Assembly: GCA_009829735.1 (NCBI GenBank)
Contig: CM020618.1
Span: forward strand, 7,318,627 to 7,382,626
DNA length: 64,000 bases
DNA from: Pyropia yezoensis
Taxonomy: Eukaryota > Rhodophyta > Bangiophyceae > Bangiales > Bangiaceae
Direction: 5' to 3'
Each line of letters begins with the position of its first letter. Positions within the stretch are counted from its first letter, which is position 1. The position numbers were made by a program, and so were the translations under genes. Shown here piece by piece: positions 51,870-61,751 of the stretch. The notes below the pieces were generated by a model, which made no database searches, was not told the DNA's origin, and worked only from the letters and a program-made list of their open reading frames with translations.

Positions 51870-54059
51870 GTGACTATGTCTACCCAAGAGACGGGGAACG
51901 TTCAAGATGACGGATCGGCGTCGACGCCGACCCCGGAGGTGACTACGGGAACCGGGATCGGGAACCCGATCGATAACATTGAGACGCCAATGCTTTCCGG
52001 TGCCGGATCGACGTTTGGCACGGTTCGGACGGCAGGAGGCGGGGGCCCGCCTCAACTGTCGTCGACCGACCTCACTCCGCCGCCTCCTTCACCAGGGGAT
52101 TCCCTGATGGCATCATTGGCCCGCATCGAGGCCCGGTTTTCCGGGCTCGACGCCCGTCAAGATCGGACGGAGGACGCAATGGCAGTGTTGATGTCAACAC
52201 GGCACACGACGGGACCCCGTCGTGTTCCTCCCACACCGGTACGGTTCGAACCGGCCGGACTACTTTCGGAGTCCACCAGGGTCAATCCCGGGGTTGCTAC
52301 TCCTGGACAACCCCCGGACACAATGGGGTATGGGTCCGACTCGTCGGCAGAGTTGGAACGGAGTCACACGGAGCGATACGCTCGGAGCACCCGAAGCGGA
52401 CTCCGCGGACACGACCCGGCAGATACGTACGCCGGGGGAGAGTCGGTTATTGGGGGAGGGGGTACCCTCTCGCAGTACCCCCACGACGAAGGAGGCCCGG
52501 CAACTCGGGTTCCCGAGGTGCCGACGCCTGAAGTACCATCTTCAGTGGTGGAAGCTATGACCGCGCAGGTAACTGCGAGCCTACTGAAGCGGATGGAGTC
52601 CGATGAGTTCGCTCATGAACTGGCTAAGCGACTGGATATCCAGGACGCTGACACGGAGATCGTCAACGAGGTCTTCCGGTCGGTTCTTACTCCGGAACGT
52701 TATCGTTTGGAGGACCGCTCTACCACCGTATCGGAATCGATGCGTAATACGTCGCATCGGGCGATCCGCTCTATGCAGACCCTTATGAAGGGAGTCCCTA
52801 TGTTCGGGGGGCCGAACGGACGCCCGTTGGCAGTCATCGGCTTCTTGACTAGCTTCAAGGCAGCCGCAGACAAGGCGCTCGTTAACGAGGGGCTGGCCCT
52901 GGAGATCCTCCCGTTCTTTGTTGATGAACGGGTGCGAGGCATTCTTCGCCAGGCATCCCCGATGTCGGGAATGAGGGTCGCGGCCACCCCCATGGATTAC
53001 CGTGGGATATTGAAGGAGCTGCTGAGCAGCTACCTCAGTGAGGACAAGTGCGAGGACCACTATCGGGCCCTTCGCACTGCCACCGCCCAGTCCTGGGAGG
53101 ATGAGGAGATGTTTGGACGCCGGATCCAAGAGCTCGACTACGAGCTGGGGAAGCTCCTCGGAGAAGGGGAGCTACGGGCCATCCTGTTCGCAGGAGTACC
53201 CAACTTCGTGCGGATATCCGCACGGGGCGCCAACACGGCACGGACGAACTTCAGTCGACTGATGCATATGTGCAAGTCCCTAGGGGACGCCTACCGGGTT
53301 CTACACCCGGAGTGTGCCTTGGCCCCGAAGCCCAAGGGTGAGGGAGGCAAGCCCAGTCTTACCCCGGTACCGAGGCAAGAGAAGGTGGAACGTAAGGCCG
53401 CACCAGTACTGGTGGCGACCGAACATACCCCTATTGGTGAGGGTGACCCTCTAGTCGACCAACAGGGCCACCTGTTGCTACCGGCGACGCCGGTGATTGA
53501 TGAACATGGTACGGTAGCGTACAGCGCCCCGGCTGGAACCCAGTTCCAGGTCAACGAAGGAACGGGACGGCGCTTCCCGTATGTGCGGACTACGGGGTAC
53601 TCCCCGGTGACGGGTAACCCTCACCAACCCTTGCCAACATGGGCGGTGCGCACGGAGGCACCCCCGCAGATTGCGGGCCGACCCAACCGGTTGGGGGAGT
53701 CCATGTTCCGGTTGACCCAAGGACCCAAGGCCTACCAGGGAGCAGGCACTCGGGCGCCCGAGGGAAGCAACCGTAGCTACGGGGCTACCCCGATGCGACC
53801 TCAAGGGGGGACCGGCACGTCCGGATGTATGTTGTGTGGGGATCCCCAGCACTGGGTGTCTTCCTGCCCACTCATCCCCGAGGAGTCTCGGCGGGCAGCG
53901 GCGCAACGCAAGGCATCCACCGGGGGGTATCCCCCCCGAGCACCCGGACCCGCACCGGGTAGGCAGCCAGCTCCAGGTGGAGTACTGGCCGTCGAGGGGG
54001 CACCTCCTCAGCCGGATGTCCCGGCGGACAGCACCCTACCAAGGGCGGGAAACGAGTAA
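51870..54059 (+). CDS. gag: Gag of chromovirus copy C
   Basis: A 729-residue protein; a second Met two codons later (51876) is an alternative start. Residues 1-130 are Thr/Pro/Gly-rich with a short coiled coil (SLMASLARIEARFSGLDARQ). Residues about 215-480 are helical, with TASLLKRMESDEFAHELAKR and the capsid-like FLTSFKAAADKALV to CKSLGDAYRVLHP. A linker and one zinc knuckle follow: C653, C656, H661, C666 in CMLCGDPQHWVSSC. Gag forms the particle and packages RNA. Ends with TAA at 54057, directly after the slippery heptamer. Confidence 0.92.
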   Translation: MTMSTQETGNVQDDGSASTPTPEVTTGTGIGNPIDNIETPMLSGAGSTFGTVRTAGGGGPPQLSSTDLTPPPPSPGDSLMASLARIEARFSGLDARQDRTEDAMAVLMSTRHTTGPRRVPPTPVRFEPAGLLSESTRVNPGVATPGQPPDTMGYGSDSSAELERSHTERYARSTRSGLRGHDPADTYAGGESVIGGGGTLSQYPHDEGGPATRVPEVPTPEVPSSVVEAMTAQVTASLLKRMESDEFAHELAKRLDIQDADTEIVNEVFRSVLTPERYRLEDRSTTVSESMRNTSHRAIRSMQTLMKGVPMFGGPNGRPLAVIGFLTSFKAAADKALVNEGLALEILPFFVDERVRGILRQASPMSGMRVAATPMDYRGILKELLSSYLSEDKCEDHYRALRTATAQSWEDEEMFGRRIQELDYELGKLLGEGELRAILFAGVPNFVRISARGANTARTNFSRLMHMCKSLGDAYRVLHPECALAPKPKGEGGKPSLTPVPRQEKVERKAAPVLVATEHTPIGEGDPLVDQQGHLLLPATPVIDEHGTVAYSAPAGTQFQVNEGTGRRFPYVRTTGYSPVTGNPHQPLPTWAVRTEAPPQIAGRPNRLGESMFRLTQGPKAYQGAGTRAPEGSNRSYGATPMRPQGGTGTSGCMLCGDPQHWVSSCPLIPEESRRAAAQRKASTGGYPPRAPGPAPGRQPAPGGVLAVEGAPPQPDVPADSTLPRAGNE
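54047..54053 (+). promoter_or_regulatory. Programmed -1 frameshift heptamer GGGAAAC at gag-pol junction
   Basis: In the gag frame the heptamer reads G-GGA-AAC (X-XXY-YYZ), 3 nt before the gag stop. A -1 slip continues CGA GTA AGA GGA AGG ATG, i.e. exactly in the pol frame with no stop. About 15 nt downstream TGACC (54069) can pair with GGTCA (54086), a possible stimulatory stem. Conserved in copy A. Confidence 0.75.
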
Positions 54060-54067
54060 GAGGAAGG

Positions 54068-57000
54068 ATGACCGGGGGGCGCTGGGGTCACCCAAGCAAG
54101 CCACCCCGGAGTACCGCGGGGAAAGCCCCACGGAGAGCGCGGTTGAGCCGACGCCGCATCAACCCCCGGGTACACCTTCCGGCCCCGACGACACGGCGTC
54201 AGGGGATTGATGACCAACCTCCGAGGTTGGGAGGAGAGGACGGGAAGCCCCTTCACGTTGAACCAGACAAGGGCCCTGTTCAGGATGCCCGAGCTACACC
54301 GGATATCGGTGTAGGACATGTGTTGTTTACCTTGGAGAACTTCAAGGTATCAGCCACACTGGGGGTTGACCCCCAGTCGACACGATCGTACTACCCTGTA
54401 CTGGACACAGGGGCTGGACCCAACCCTATCCGGAAGGACACCCTCCCGGACAAGTGGCTTCCACGAGTCAGAGTGACTCGGGGACCCACCATCAAGGACG
54501 CGAATGGTCGACTCATTCGTACGACCGCAGCGATGTCGCTGCAGGTTACCATCGGGGATCTCACCACGGAAGTTGACTTCCTGGTATGTGAAACGCTATC
54601 GGTGCCCTGCATACTGGGGTGCACCTTCATCAACGTTCACGTTGATGCAATCCGGCCAGGCCGGAGGACCGTCGAGCTTCAAGAAACCGACGGGACGAAG
54701 CGAGGACACACGGCTATCGTCAGGGACCTGACGCTACAAGGAAGCCACGTTAACGTGGCTGAGGTGTACGCAAGCGTCGAGCCGAAGACACTTCGGTTGG
54801 CCAAGCGAACTCGCTTTGAGCCGTTGTCAGAGACAGTCCTCCCGGTTAACTGCGACCTCGCAGGCATCTGCAGAGTCCAGTCCAACCTACGGACGTACAA
54901 GCGCCATGGGTTGACCATGGCCAACGGTCTCATAGACCTCCCAGCAGGAGGGTCGTCCCTCCTAGTGATGGCGAACTACCGCCGTAAGGCAGTCACCCTC
55001 CCGAAGGGAACTATCCTCGGGATTGCCGAACTCTACGAAGGAGATATCCTTACCCCTGATAAGGAAGGTCAAGTGGAACCACTTGAAGTACTGGCGGTCG
55101 CCGAGACCACCGAGCGACAGCAACCCGATGACGGGAAGCCTACCCCATCGGCGGCGCCGGCGGACCTGCCGCCAAAGGACCAAGAGGCCTTGAAGGCACT
55201 GGCCGAGGCTGACGTCGACCACCTTCACCCTTCGGTAGCCGAAGGGGTACGACGGATGCTAAGAAAGCATGACGTTATGTGGACAGGCGGGGCCTTGGGG
55301 ACCATTGGGGCAACCCAACATCGTATAGATCTGGTACCAGGCGCACGACCCGCCCGCTCACAACCGCACCGAGCGGGACCTATGCAACGAGAGATCGTTG
55401 ATGGAGAAGTGAAGAGGATGAGTGAAGCCAAGGTGATCCGACCTTCGATGTCGGAATGGGGTGCCCCAGTCGTTATTGTGCCGAAGAAGGATCAAACCCC
55501 TCGGTTTTGCATCGATTATCGACGCCTCAACTTGGTTACCAAGAAGGACTCATACCCTTTACCAAGGATGGATGAATGCATCGACTCCCTGGGGGAGGCT
55601 ACGGTGTTTACCACCATCGACTGCAATGCCGGATACTGGCAGATCCCGGTGGCGGACGAGGATATCCCCAAGACGGCATTCGTCTGTCACAGTGGAGTGT
55701 ACGAGTTCCTAAGGATGCCCTTCGGATTGTCCAACGCCCCCGCTACATTCCAGAGGGCTATCGACATCATACTGTCTGGGGTGAAGTGGCGTAACTGCCT
55801 AGTGTACCTCGATGACGTCATCGTCTTCTCGCGTAACATGGATGACCATGTACAACATGTTGACGAGGTACTCACCCTCTTGAGGAACGCCGGGGTAACC
55901 CTGCGTCTGAAGAAGTGCGCCTTCTTCCAACAGACGGTCGAATATCTGGGCCACCAGATAACCCCTGGTAAACTAGGGGTACTCGAAGCCAATACCCGGG
56001 CACTCCGGGATGCCCGGTTCCCTAACACCCAGACGCAGCTCAAGAGCTTCCTGGGAATGTGCAATGTATACCGACGGTTCGTCAAGGACTTCGCTCGGAT
56101 AGCTAAACCGTTAACGGTTCTTACGAGCAGTACCTTACCCAAGGTACTCCAACCCCCTTCGCCTAGCGAAGAGGGGGCATTCGAGTCGCTGAAGCGAGCC
56201 CTACTAGCCCCACCCGTCCTTGCGTTACCGCATAGACGAGGTACCTTCGTCATCGATGTCGATGCGTGTGATACACAAGTGGGATGCACCCTGTTACAGG
56301 GAGAGACGATGATCGGTACCGATAACGTTATCCCGGACCTACGTCCGGTAGGGTACTTCAGCCGGACACTCAACCCGGCTGAGCGGAACTATAGTGCCAC
56401 CGAGCGTGAATGCCTCGGAGTTATATGGGCAGTGCAACTGCTCCGTCCATACCTGGAGGGCTCCAGGTTCATCGTGAGGTCCGACCACGAACCCCTACGA
56501 TGGCTCCTCAACCTTGGTGACAAGGATTCCGATAGCCATGGGAGGCTAGCCCGATGGAGGCTGAAGATGGCCGAGCACGACTACCGCACGGTGTATAAGG
56601 CTGGGTCAACCCACCACCTCGGAGACGCGTTGTCTCGACTCGACACCCCGAGCGGGGATACCCGCCCGGTGGACGAGGACATCCCGGTAGTACCGGTGTG
56701 CATGGTGGGTAATGCTACCCAGGGTATGGCTGACCATACCATGGCACACCTTGCGTGCCCATTGACCCTCGCGGACTTCCGCGAGGCACAGGCCAACGAC
56801 GATGACTGTAGACGTCATCGTGCTAACCTCCTGGCCGGTACGGCCGGCATCTTCTCCGAGAACGAAGACGGACTCATATACCGGCGGGCACCCGCCGATG
56901 GACGACATCAAGTCGTGGTTCCCGTGTCCTTACGGCAAGCCGTCATGAAACGAGAACATGAGAACCCTACAGCCGGACACCCGGAGGGTTCACGTATGTT

Positions 57001-58234
57001 CGCAGCAATGGGAAGGTTCTTCTACTGGCCAGCAATGGCCGTCGACGTGGTCGACCACGTACGGGGATGCCACCCCTGTGCACGTAACCGCATGAGTCTA
57101 CATAGGCAGGCGTCTGCCATGAAGCTATTCCCACCTGATGGGCCCAACGAGCAAGTCGCTATCGACATACTCGGGCCACTTCCGATAACGGAAGAAGGGA
57201 ACAGGTACATCCTGGTCATGTCTGACCGCTTCACTAAGCTGTCAAGAGCGGCAGCCATCCCGAATGATACGGCATACACGATCATGAACGCAGTGGTTGA
57301 CCACTGGATCAGTGCATACGGAGTCATGAAGCAACTCCTCTCCGATAACGGAGCAAACCTTACGTCGGCATTCTGCACTAAGGTCCTGGGCATGTTCGGT
57401 ATCGAACCACGTCGGGCATCCGACTACCACCCGCAGTCCAACGGGCAGGTGGAGCGGTTCAACCGCACCATCGTCAAGATGCTACAGTGCTACGTGGCCG
57501 AGCACACGAACACTTGGGACAGGCTTCTGTCCGTACTCACCCTGGCATACAATGCCAGGCCACATCGGAGCACAAACATTGCTCCGCTGGAGTGGGTCAT
57601 GCCACTAGGCGTCGGTAACCTGACGCTGCCACCCGGCAGGTGCACTCGGTATGATACACCGAAGGGCCGACCCGCCGAACGTATCCACCTAGCTTGGTTG
57701 GCCAAGCTATCGTGGATGATTCCTAAGCTCAAGGGTGCCCTTGACAGAACACAACTTCGGTATAAGAAGAACTTCGACGCCCGACTACGGGCGCGCAACG
57801 CAACCCTGGTAACAGGTGACTGGGTCTATATCAGACACCAGAAGTTCCGAGGGAACAAGCTTATGCAACCGGTCAAGGGACCGTACCAGATCCTCCACAG
57901 AGATGACCACTCTGTTATCTTACACTCCGATACGGAGATCCAACGCATCAGTATGAATGATGTCACACCTGCTCCGAAGCCGGAACAGCCTCAGCCGGTA
58001 CCGGCTGGGTTGCTACATGAAGCTCTTACAACCCACCGGTCGGATGACCCGGTGGGACCGGATGGGATTCCATACCAAGTAGAGAGCGTGGTCGGACACA
58101 CCGACCCGGACATACCAGGACCCTGGTACGTCAAGGTTATGTGGGTCGGATACGACTCACCCACCTGGGAACAGGCGGCGAATATACCCCGCCAACTCCT
58201 CATGCCGTACATGAGGCGACGACGCCTACTGTAA
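54068..58234 (+). CDS. pol: Pol of chromovirus copy C (PR-RT-RH-IN-chromodomain)
   Basis: A 1388-residue open frame counted from the first ATG at 54068; made as Gag-Pol if the -1 shift at 54053 is used, or by restart 8 nt after the gag stop. Protease: LDTGAGPN, catalytic D113, and LGCTF. RT about 440-620 with RFCIDYRRL, MPFGLSNAPATFQRA and YLDD at 580-583. RNase H about 725-860 with VIDVDACD (D730) and ATERECLGVIWAV. Integrase zinc domain H964, H971, C1001, C1004; core D1033, D1093, E1129 (35 residues between the last two). The C terminus (1336-1388; YQVESVVGHT, WYVKVMWVGYDSPTWE) is a chromodomain, placing it with the chromoviruses. All catalytic residues are present, so the enzyme set looks intact. 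Confidence 0.95.
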   Translation: MTGGRWGHPSKPPRSTAGKAPRRARLSRRRINPRVHLPAPTTRRQGIDDQPPRLGGEDGKPLHVEPDKGPVQDARATPDIGVGHVLFTLENFKVSATLGVDPQSTRSYYPVLDTGAGPNPIRKDTLPDKWLPRVRVTRGPTIKDANGRLIRTTAAMSLQVTIGDLTTEVDFLVCETLSVPCILGCTFINVHVDAIRPGRRTVELQETDGTKRGHTAIVRDLTLQGSHVNVAEVYASVEPKTLRLAKRTRFEPLSETVLPVNCDLAGICRVQSNLRTYKRHGLTMANGLIDLPAGGSSLLVMANYRRKAVTLPKGTILGIAELYEGDILTPDKEGQVEPLEVLAVAETTERQQPDDGKPTPSAAPADLPPKDQEALKALAEADVDHLHPSVAEGVRRMLRKHDVMWTGGALGTIGATQHRIDLVPGARPARSQPHRAGPMQREIVDGEVKRMSEAKVIRPSMSEWGAPVVIVPKKDQTPRFCIDYRRLNLVTKKDSYPLPRMDECIDSLGEATVFTTIDCNAGYWQIPVADEDIPKTAFVCHSGVYEFLRMPFGLSNAPATFQRAIDIILSGVKWRNCLVYLDDVIVFSRNMDDHVQHVDEVLTLLRNAGVTLRLKKCAFFQQTVEYLGHQITPGKLGVLEANTRALRDARFPNTQTQLKSFLGMCNVYRRFVKDFARIAKPLTVLTSSTLPKVLQPPSPSEEGAFESLKRALLAPPVLALPHRRGTFVIDVDACDTQVGCTLLQGETMIGTDNVIPDLRPVGYFSRTLNPAERNYSATERECLGVIWAVQLLRPYLEGSRFIVRSDHEPLRWLLNLGDKDSDSHGRLARWRLKMAEHDYRTVYKAGSTHHLGDALSRLDTPSGDTRPVDEDIPVVPVCMVGNATQGMADHTMAHLACPLTLADFREAQANDDDCRRHRANLLAGTAGIFSENEDGLIYRRAPADGRHQVVVPVSLRQAVMKREHENPTAGHPEGSRMFAAMGRFFYWPAMAVDVVDHVRGCHPCARNRMSLHRQASAMKLFPPDGPNEQVAIDILGPLPITEEGNRYILVMSDRFTKLSRAAAIPNDTAYTIMNAVVDHWISAYGVMKQLLSDNGANLTSAFCTKVLGMFGIEPRRASDYHPQSNGQVERFNRTIVKMLQCYVAEHTNTWDRLLSVLTLAYNARPHRSTNIAPLEWVMPLGVGNLTLPPGRCTRYDTPKGRPAERIHLAWLAKLSWMIPKLKGALDRTQLRYKKNFDARLRARNATLVTGDWVYIRHQKFRGNKLMQPVKGPYQILHRDDHSVILHSDTEIQRISMNDVTPAPKPEQPQPVPAGLLHEALTTHRSDDPVGPDGIPYQVESVVGHTDPDIPGPWYVKVMWVGYDSPTWEQAANIPRQLLMPYMRRRRLL

Positions 58235-58312
58235 CAACCCAACCGACACCGACTTCGGCTGTTGGGGGGTGAGGCTTATACCTACTAAGTAGGGTGTGAC
58301 ATGGTTACGGCA

Positions 58313-58531
58313 GACTTAGGTTTCTAAGTCAAATCAGACTTAGGTTTCTAAGTCCAACCAAGCTTAGGTAACTAAGTAGAGCTAAGCTTAGGTAACTAAG
58401 TAAAAACCTGAACCTTAATAAGTTAACTTAAAGGTAAAGGCTAACTCCGATAATATCGAAGTAACTAGGGAGCTTACACGGGAGGATGACCTCCCCAAGC
58501 CAAGACACAAAGTGAGGGAGGATAACCTCCC
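58313..58531. repeat. Hairpin cluster of copy C
   Basis: CTTAG-GTTT-CTAAG twice, CTTAG-GTAA-CTAAG twice, CCTTAATAAG, CGAT-AAT-ATCG, GGGAGG-ATGA-CCTCCC and GGGAGG-ATAA-CCTCCC. It lies between the pol stop (58234) and the antisense ORF stop (58716). Confidence 0.85.
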
Positions 58532-58715
58532 CAAGCATGAACCAACCGGAAGAAGTTGGGCGGGAGGCAAGGCACCACTGAGCCAGAAGGGGTACTCCCC
58601 AGGGCAGCAAACAGAGGCAAGCAATGCCCCCAGCGGGGGATGAGTTTATACTCACTACTACCCGGCTACCATAAGGGTTGCCGGGGCCCTCTCCCTCACA
58701 AACAAATAGCACTCC

Positions 58716-61163
58716 TCAGTGGGTAGACCCACTGCCCGAGGGAGGCCACTCACGCGTAAGCGCGTAGACCTCTGTGCTCCACCGGTCGGCAATGTCACGA
58801 CGGTCGACCACCCGAGTTACCTCGGTGCATAGCTGGACGAGGGTGCTGCGGCCAGCCTCCAAGTCCTCCAGAGCTTTCTGGAGGCGGTCCAGCACGCCAC
58901 CAAAGCAACGCGCTGACCCAACCAGCGCAGCACCTGGGGGGATATCCCCCCAGCTAACAGAGAGACCCCCACGCATTGCGCGGGTAACAAGGGCGTCAAC
59001 GCCTTCGTACCAGAGACGGGGACCCCCGTCATGTAGGGCAGGGGCGGGAGGTGACACTGGCGCAGCCAGAGGAGCCACAGGAGCCGACACGGCTACCACC
59101 GGAGCCGGTGGCACCTGATACGAGGCCCGGTAGGACCCTACCGAAGGGGCTCCACCGTAACCACGGCGGTACTCCGCCCGACGACGGGACACCTCACGCT
59201 CCCCACCCACAGAGCCCCACTCTCGGGGACGACGGCCAACCGCCGCCGGCATCGGGTTACCGAACCACGGAGCAAGGACCTGAAGAGGGTCATGGATAAC
59301 CATGGGAATACCCAGGTCAGGAACGGCCTCGGTGGACGCCCACCCATGGCAACTAGGCTCACCCGGCTGAGTACGCCGGACACGCAACGAGTGACGAGGC
59401 AAGGGGGTAGCCCCAGCCTGCGGGTCCCGGTACGGGGGAAGGGCCAACACCCCAGCCCAGTTCACGGCATCGTGAACAGCCAGCAGGGCTTCGAACTCCC
59501 GGGCCAACCCGGTCTTGGCAGCTATCAGATCCACGCCCAACTGCGCGATGTGCCGACGGACACCCGTCGGGAGATGAAACAGACGACCCTGCCGGCGGAC
59601 GGACAGCAAGAAGGAGGACGCCTGCCCGAGGGTAACCTCAAGGGTGAAGGTACCCTGCAACGGGTGGACCGGTCGCGAGGCCAATACACTCCCGAAGTAG
59701 CGAAGACAGGAGCCGGTGTCAAACCGGAAAGCAGGGGCGGGTTCCCACCCCTCCTGCCATAGCGGCGGGCGCACGGGAGTGTATACCGGAGCACGACCGT
59801 TGCCGGTCTGCAACGCACACGTTATATCCGTGCGAAACGCATCCGCCATGACACCATGGTTACGTCGCCAACTCGACGCCGACTTCAACCCCGCCATAGG
59901 CGGGTAGGGAGCCGTCAACGACAGATACGGGGGTACCCCCGGGTAGTAGTCAAAGTCGGGATACCGACCGGTACGGCTCACCGTCTCCCCAAACGCAACC
60001 GGCTCCGCCGCCGCCGCAATCCCCCGAGCACTAGCCGGGTAGTCAATCTCCCGCGGCAACGCGGGAGCAATCAGGTCGCATACCCCGAAGGCGGGGTCGA
60101 GGTAGACCTCACCCCGTCCCACCCGGGTGCGCCAGAGCTGCGCATGCCGGTCGTCCGGCTGACTCAGGATCCAATGGTGTTCCACCCGGACCGCGTTCGG
60201 CTGGTTGACCAGCCGCACCAACTCCCGCTCCCAGCACGGGTCCACCTTGACGCGCCGGGAGGATTCTCCACGGGGATGCACCAGGTGGAAGTCCACCCGC
60301 ATACGCCCATCGGACTCCATCGACTCTTGCACCGTGAGGCCTCGAACCCGAGCCACCAAGTCGGACACCGACATGGCGGGTTGACCCGCCGCCACGGCGA
60401 CGCCGCCACCCAACGGGGCAACCCGGGCAGGACCAGGAAGAATCGGGGGCGCCGGGGGACGCACCACCGGCAGAGGGGCCGACGTCGGAGATGGACGAGG
60501 CCGAGGAGGAAGAAGAAGGGCGGGCGCCCGCCCGGAGTAACTCCCGGTGTCAACCGCCATGGGAGAAGGAGCGTCTTGACCGCTCGACGCCCGCGGCACC
60601 GCAGGTATGGTACCGGCGCCGGCACCACCCGTCGGCGTAGCCCCCGCCTCGGAAGGGGAAGGCACTTGGACAGCCTCCGGAGCCGGAGCCCCGGCCGTGC
60701 GGACACCCGCACCGTCTTGACCCGCCGCACCGGGTGTCGCACCGCCACCACCACCCGCGTCAACGTCGGGACCGCCTCGAGGAGTCACCGCCCGGACACC
60801 CGGACCACCTTGACCAGCCGGAGTCGGCTGCGGGTCGCGACCTCCGCCGCAGGGCGGACCATCTTGAGGTACCTGCGGTGAGCCGGCACCGGCACCAGGC
60901 TCCATCCGGGCAGCCGGCAGAGAGGGGGTAGAAGCCGCCACGCGCGGTTGACCGCCGGGTTGACCTCCGGCCGACGGCACCGTCGTGCCGCTGCACACGG
61001 ACGACAGTCCTCCGGCCGACAGACGGACGGACACCGCAGGCCCGTCGTCGTCAGACGAGCTCACCCCGTAACGCGCGGCGTCGGGACCGACAGGCGCGTC
61101 GTCCTCCATCTCCTCCCCGATCAAGAGGTCTTCCTCCTCTTCAAGCACCTGGGGATAGGACAA
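58716..61163 (-). CDS. Antisense ORF of chromovirus copy C, unknown protein
   Basis: Collinear with the copy A protein over exactly 815 codons, ending at the same GSGSTH stop. At the position of the copy A start Met, copy C has TTG (61161-61163), so the normal start is lost. The frame stays open upstream to a Met at 61619, which may serve as a start, but that region is not conserved as coding in copy A. Most differences from A are single substitutions with no frame damage. Domain layout as in copy A: acidic start, Gly/Pro-rich middle, folded C-terminal half, helical end. Confidence 0.7.
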   Translation of the reverse strand: MSYPQVLEEEEDLLIGEEMEDDAPVGPDAARYGVSSSDDDGPAVSVRLSAGGLSSVCSGTTVPSAGGQPGGQPRVAASTPSLPAARMEPGAGAGSPQVPQDGPPCGGGRDPQPTPAGQGGPGVRAVTPRGGPDVDAGGGGGATPGAAGQDGAGVRTAGAPAPEAVQVPSPSEAGATPTGGAGAGTIPAVPRASSGQDAPSPMAVDTGSYSGRAPALLLPPRPRPSPTSAPLPVVRPPAPPILPGPARVAPLGGGVAVAAGQPAMSVSDLVARVRGLTVQESMESDGRMRVDFHLVHPRGESSRRVKVDPCWERELVRLVNQPNAVRVEHHWILSQPDDRHAQLWRTRVGRGEVYLDPAFGVCDLIAPALPREIDYPASARGIAAAAEPVAFGETVSRTGRYPDFDYYPGVPPYLSLTAPYPPMAGLKSASSWRRNHGVMADAFRTDITCALQTGNGRAPVYTPVRPPLWQEGWEPAPAFRFDTGSCLRYFGSVLASRPVHPLQGTFTLEVTLGQASSFLLSVRRQGRLFHLPTGVRRHIAQLGVDLIAAKTGLAREFEALLAVHDAVNWAGVLALPPYRDPQAGATPLPRHSLRVRRTQPGEPSCHGWASTEAVPDLGIPMVIHDPLQVLAPWFGNPMPAAVGRRPREWGSVGGEREVSRRRAEYRRGYGGAPSVGSYRASYQVPPAPVVAVSAPVAPLAAPVSPPAPALHDGGPRLWYEGVDALVTRAMRGGLSVSWGDIPPGAALVGSARCFGGVLDRLQKALEDLEAGRSTLVQLCTEVTRVVDRRDIADRWSTEVYALTREWPPSGSGSTH

Positions 61164-61739
61164 GATAACGGGTGCGGAGTCCCCCGCGCCCACAAGCCGT
61201 CGACGGCTACAACCCGGTACAGTGGGATAACCGGGACGAGCCAGGGAAGCGCGGACACCCGCGCTTATGACCACAAACGGCCACGAGAAGCGCCGCAGGC
61301 ACGCGGGTCGACCCGCGCCCCACGGGGCTACGACCGCGCTCCACCCAGGCACCTGGGCGGGACGGGGCCACCCCCACACACGGGGTAAGCAAAGGGGGGT
61401 CACCCCCAACCGCCCCCACGCAACGCGGGCAGCCCCCGCCCCCCACTCAATCGTCCACACGAGAGGGGCCCCCCTACCACCAGGCACCTGGTGGCGGATC
61501 CGCTTGCACCACCCCTCGGAAAGGGGGGGCGTGAACAGCAACCCGCATCGGGAATTTAACGGTCCGGAAAACGGATCGTGTGTGTGTACCACGCAAAGGG
61601 AGGCACCCCCCTGAGACAACCTCGAAAAGGGGTGTCTGTCGCGACGGGGCGCAGAGCCCCACCCGACGGGTAAACGGTCACGCGACCCACTTACATTCGG
61701 TACCCCGAATGCAACTCGACCCGAGGACGGGCCGAATCT

Positions 61740-61749
61740 AAGGGGGGGA
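61740..61749 (+). promoter_or_regulatory. Polypurine tract of copy C
   Basis: AAGGGGGGGA, 2 nt before the 3' LTR. Just upstream an inverted repeat CATTCGG...CCGAATG (about 61694-61711) is shared by the copies. Confidence 0.85.
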
Positions 61750-61751
61750 TA

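Noticed and set aside
52222-52560. Second frame inside copy C gag
   Set aside because: Overlaps gag in another frame; no conserved motif.
58716-61163. Antisense ORF as an envelope gene
   Set aside because: No signal peptide, membrane segment, Cys pattern or cleavage site is seen, and it is on the wrong strand for env.
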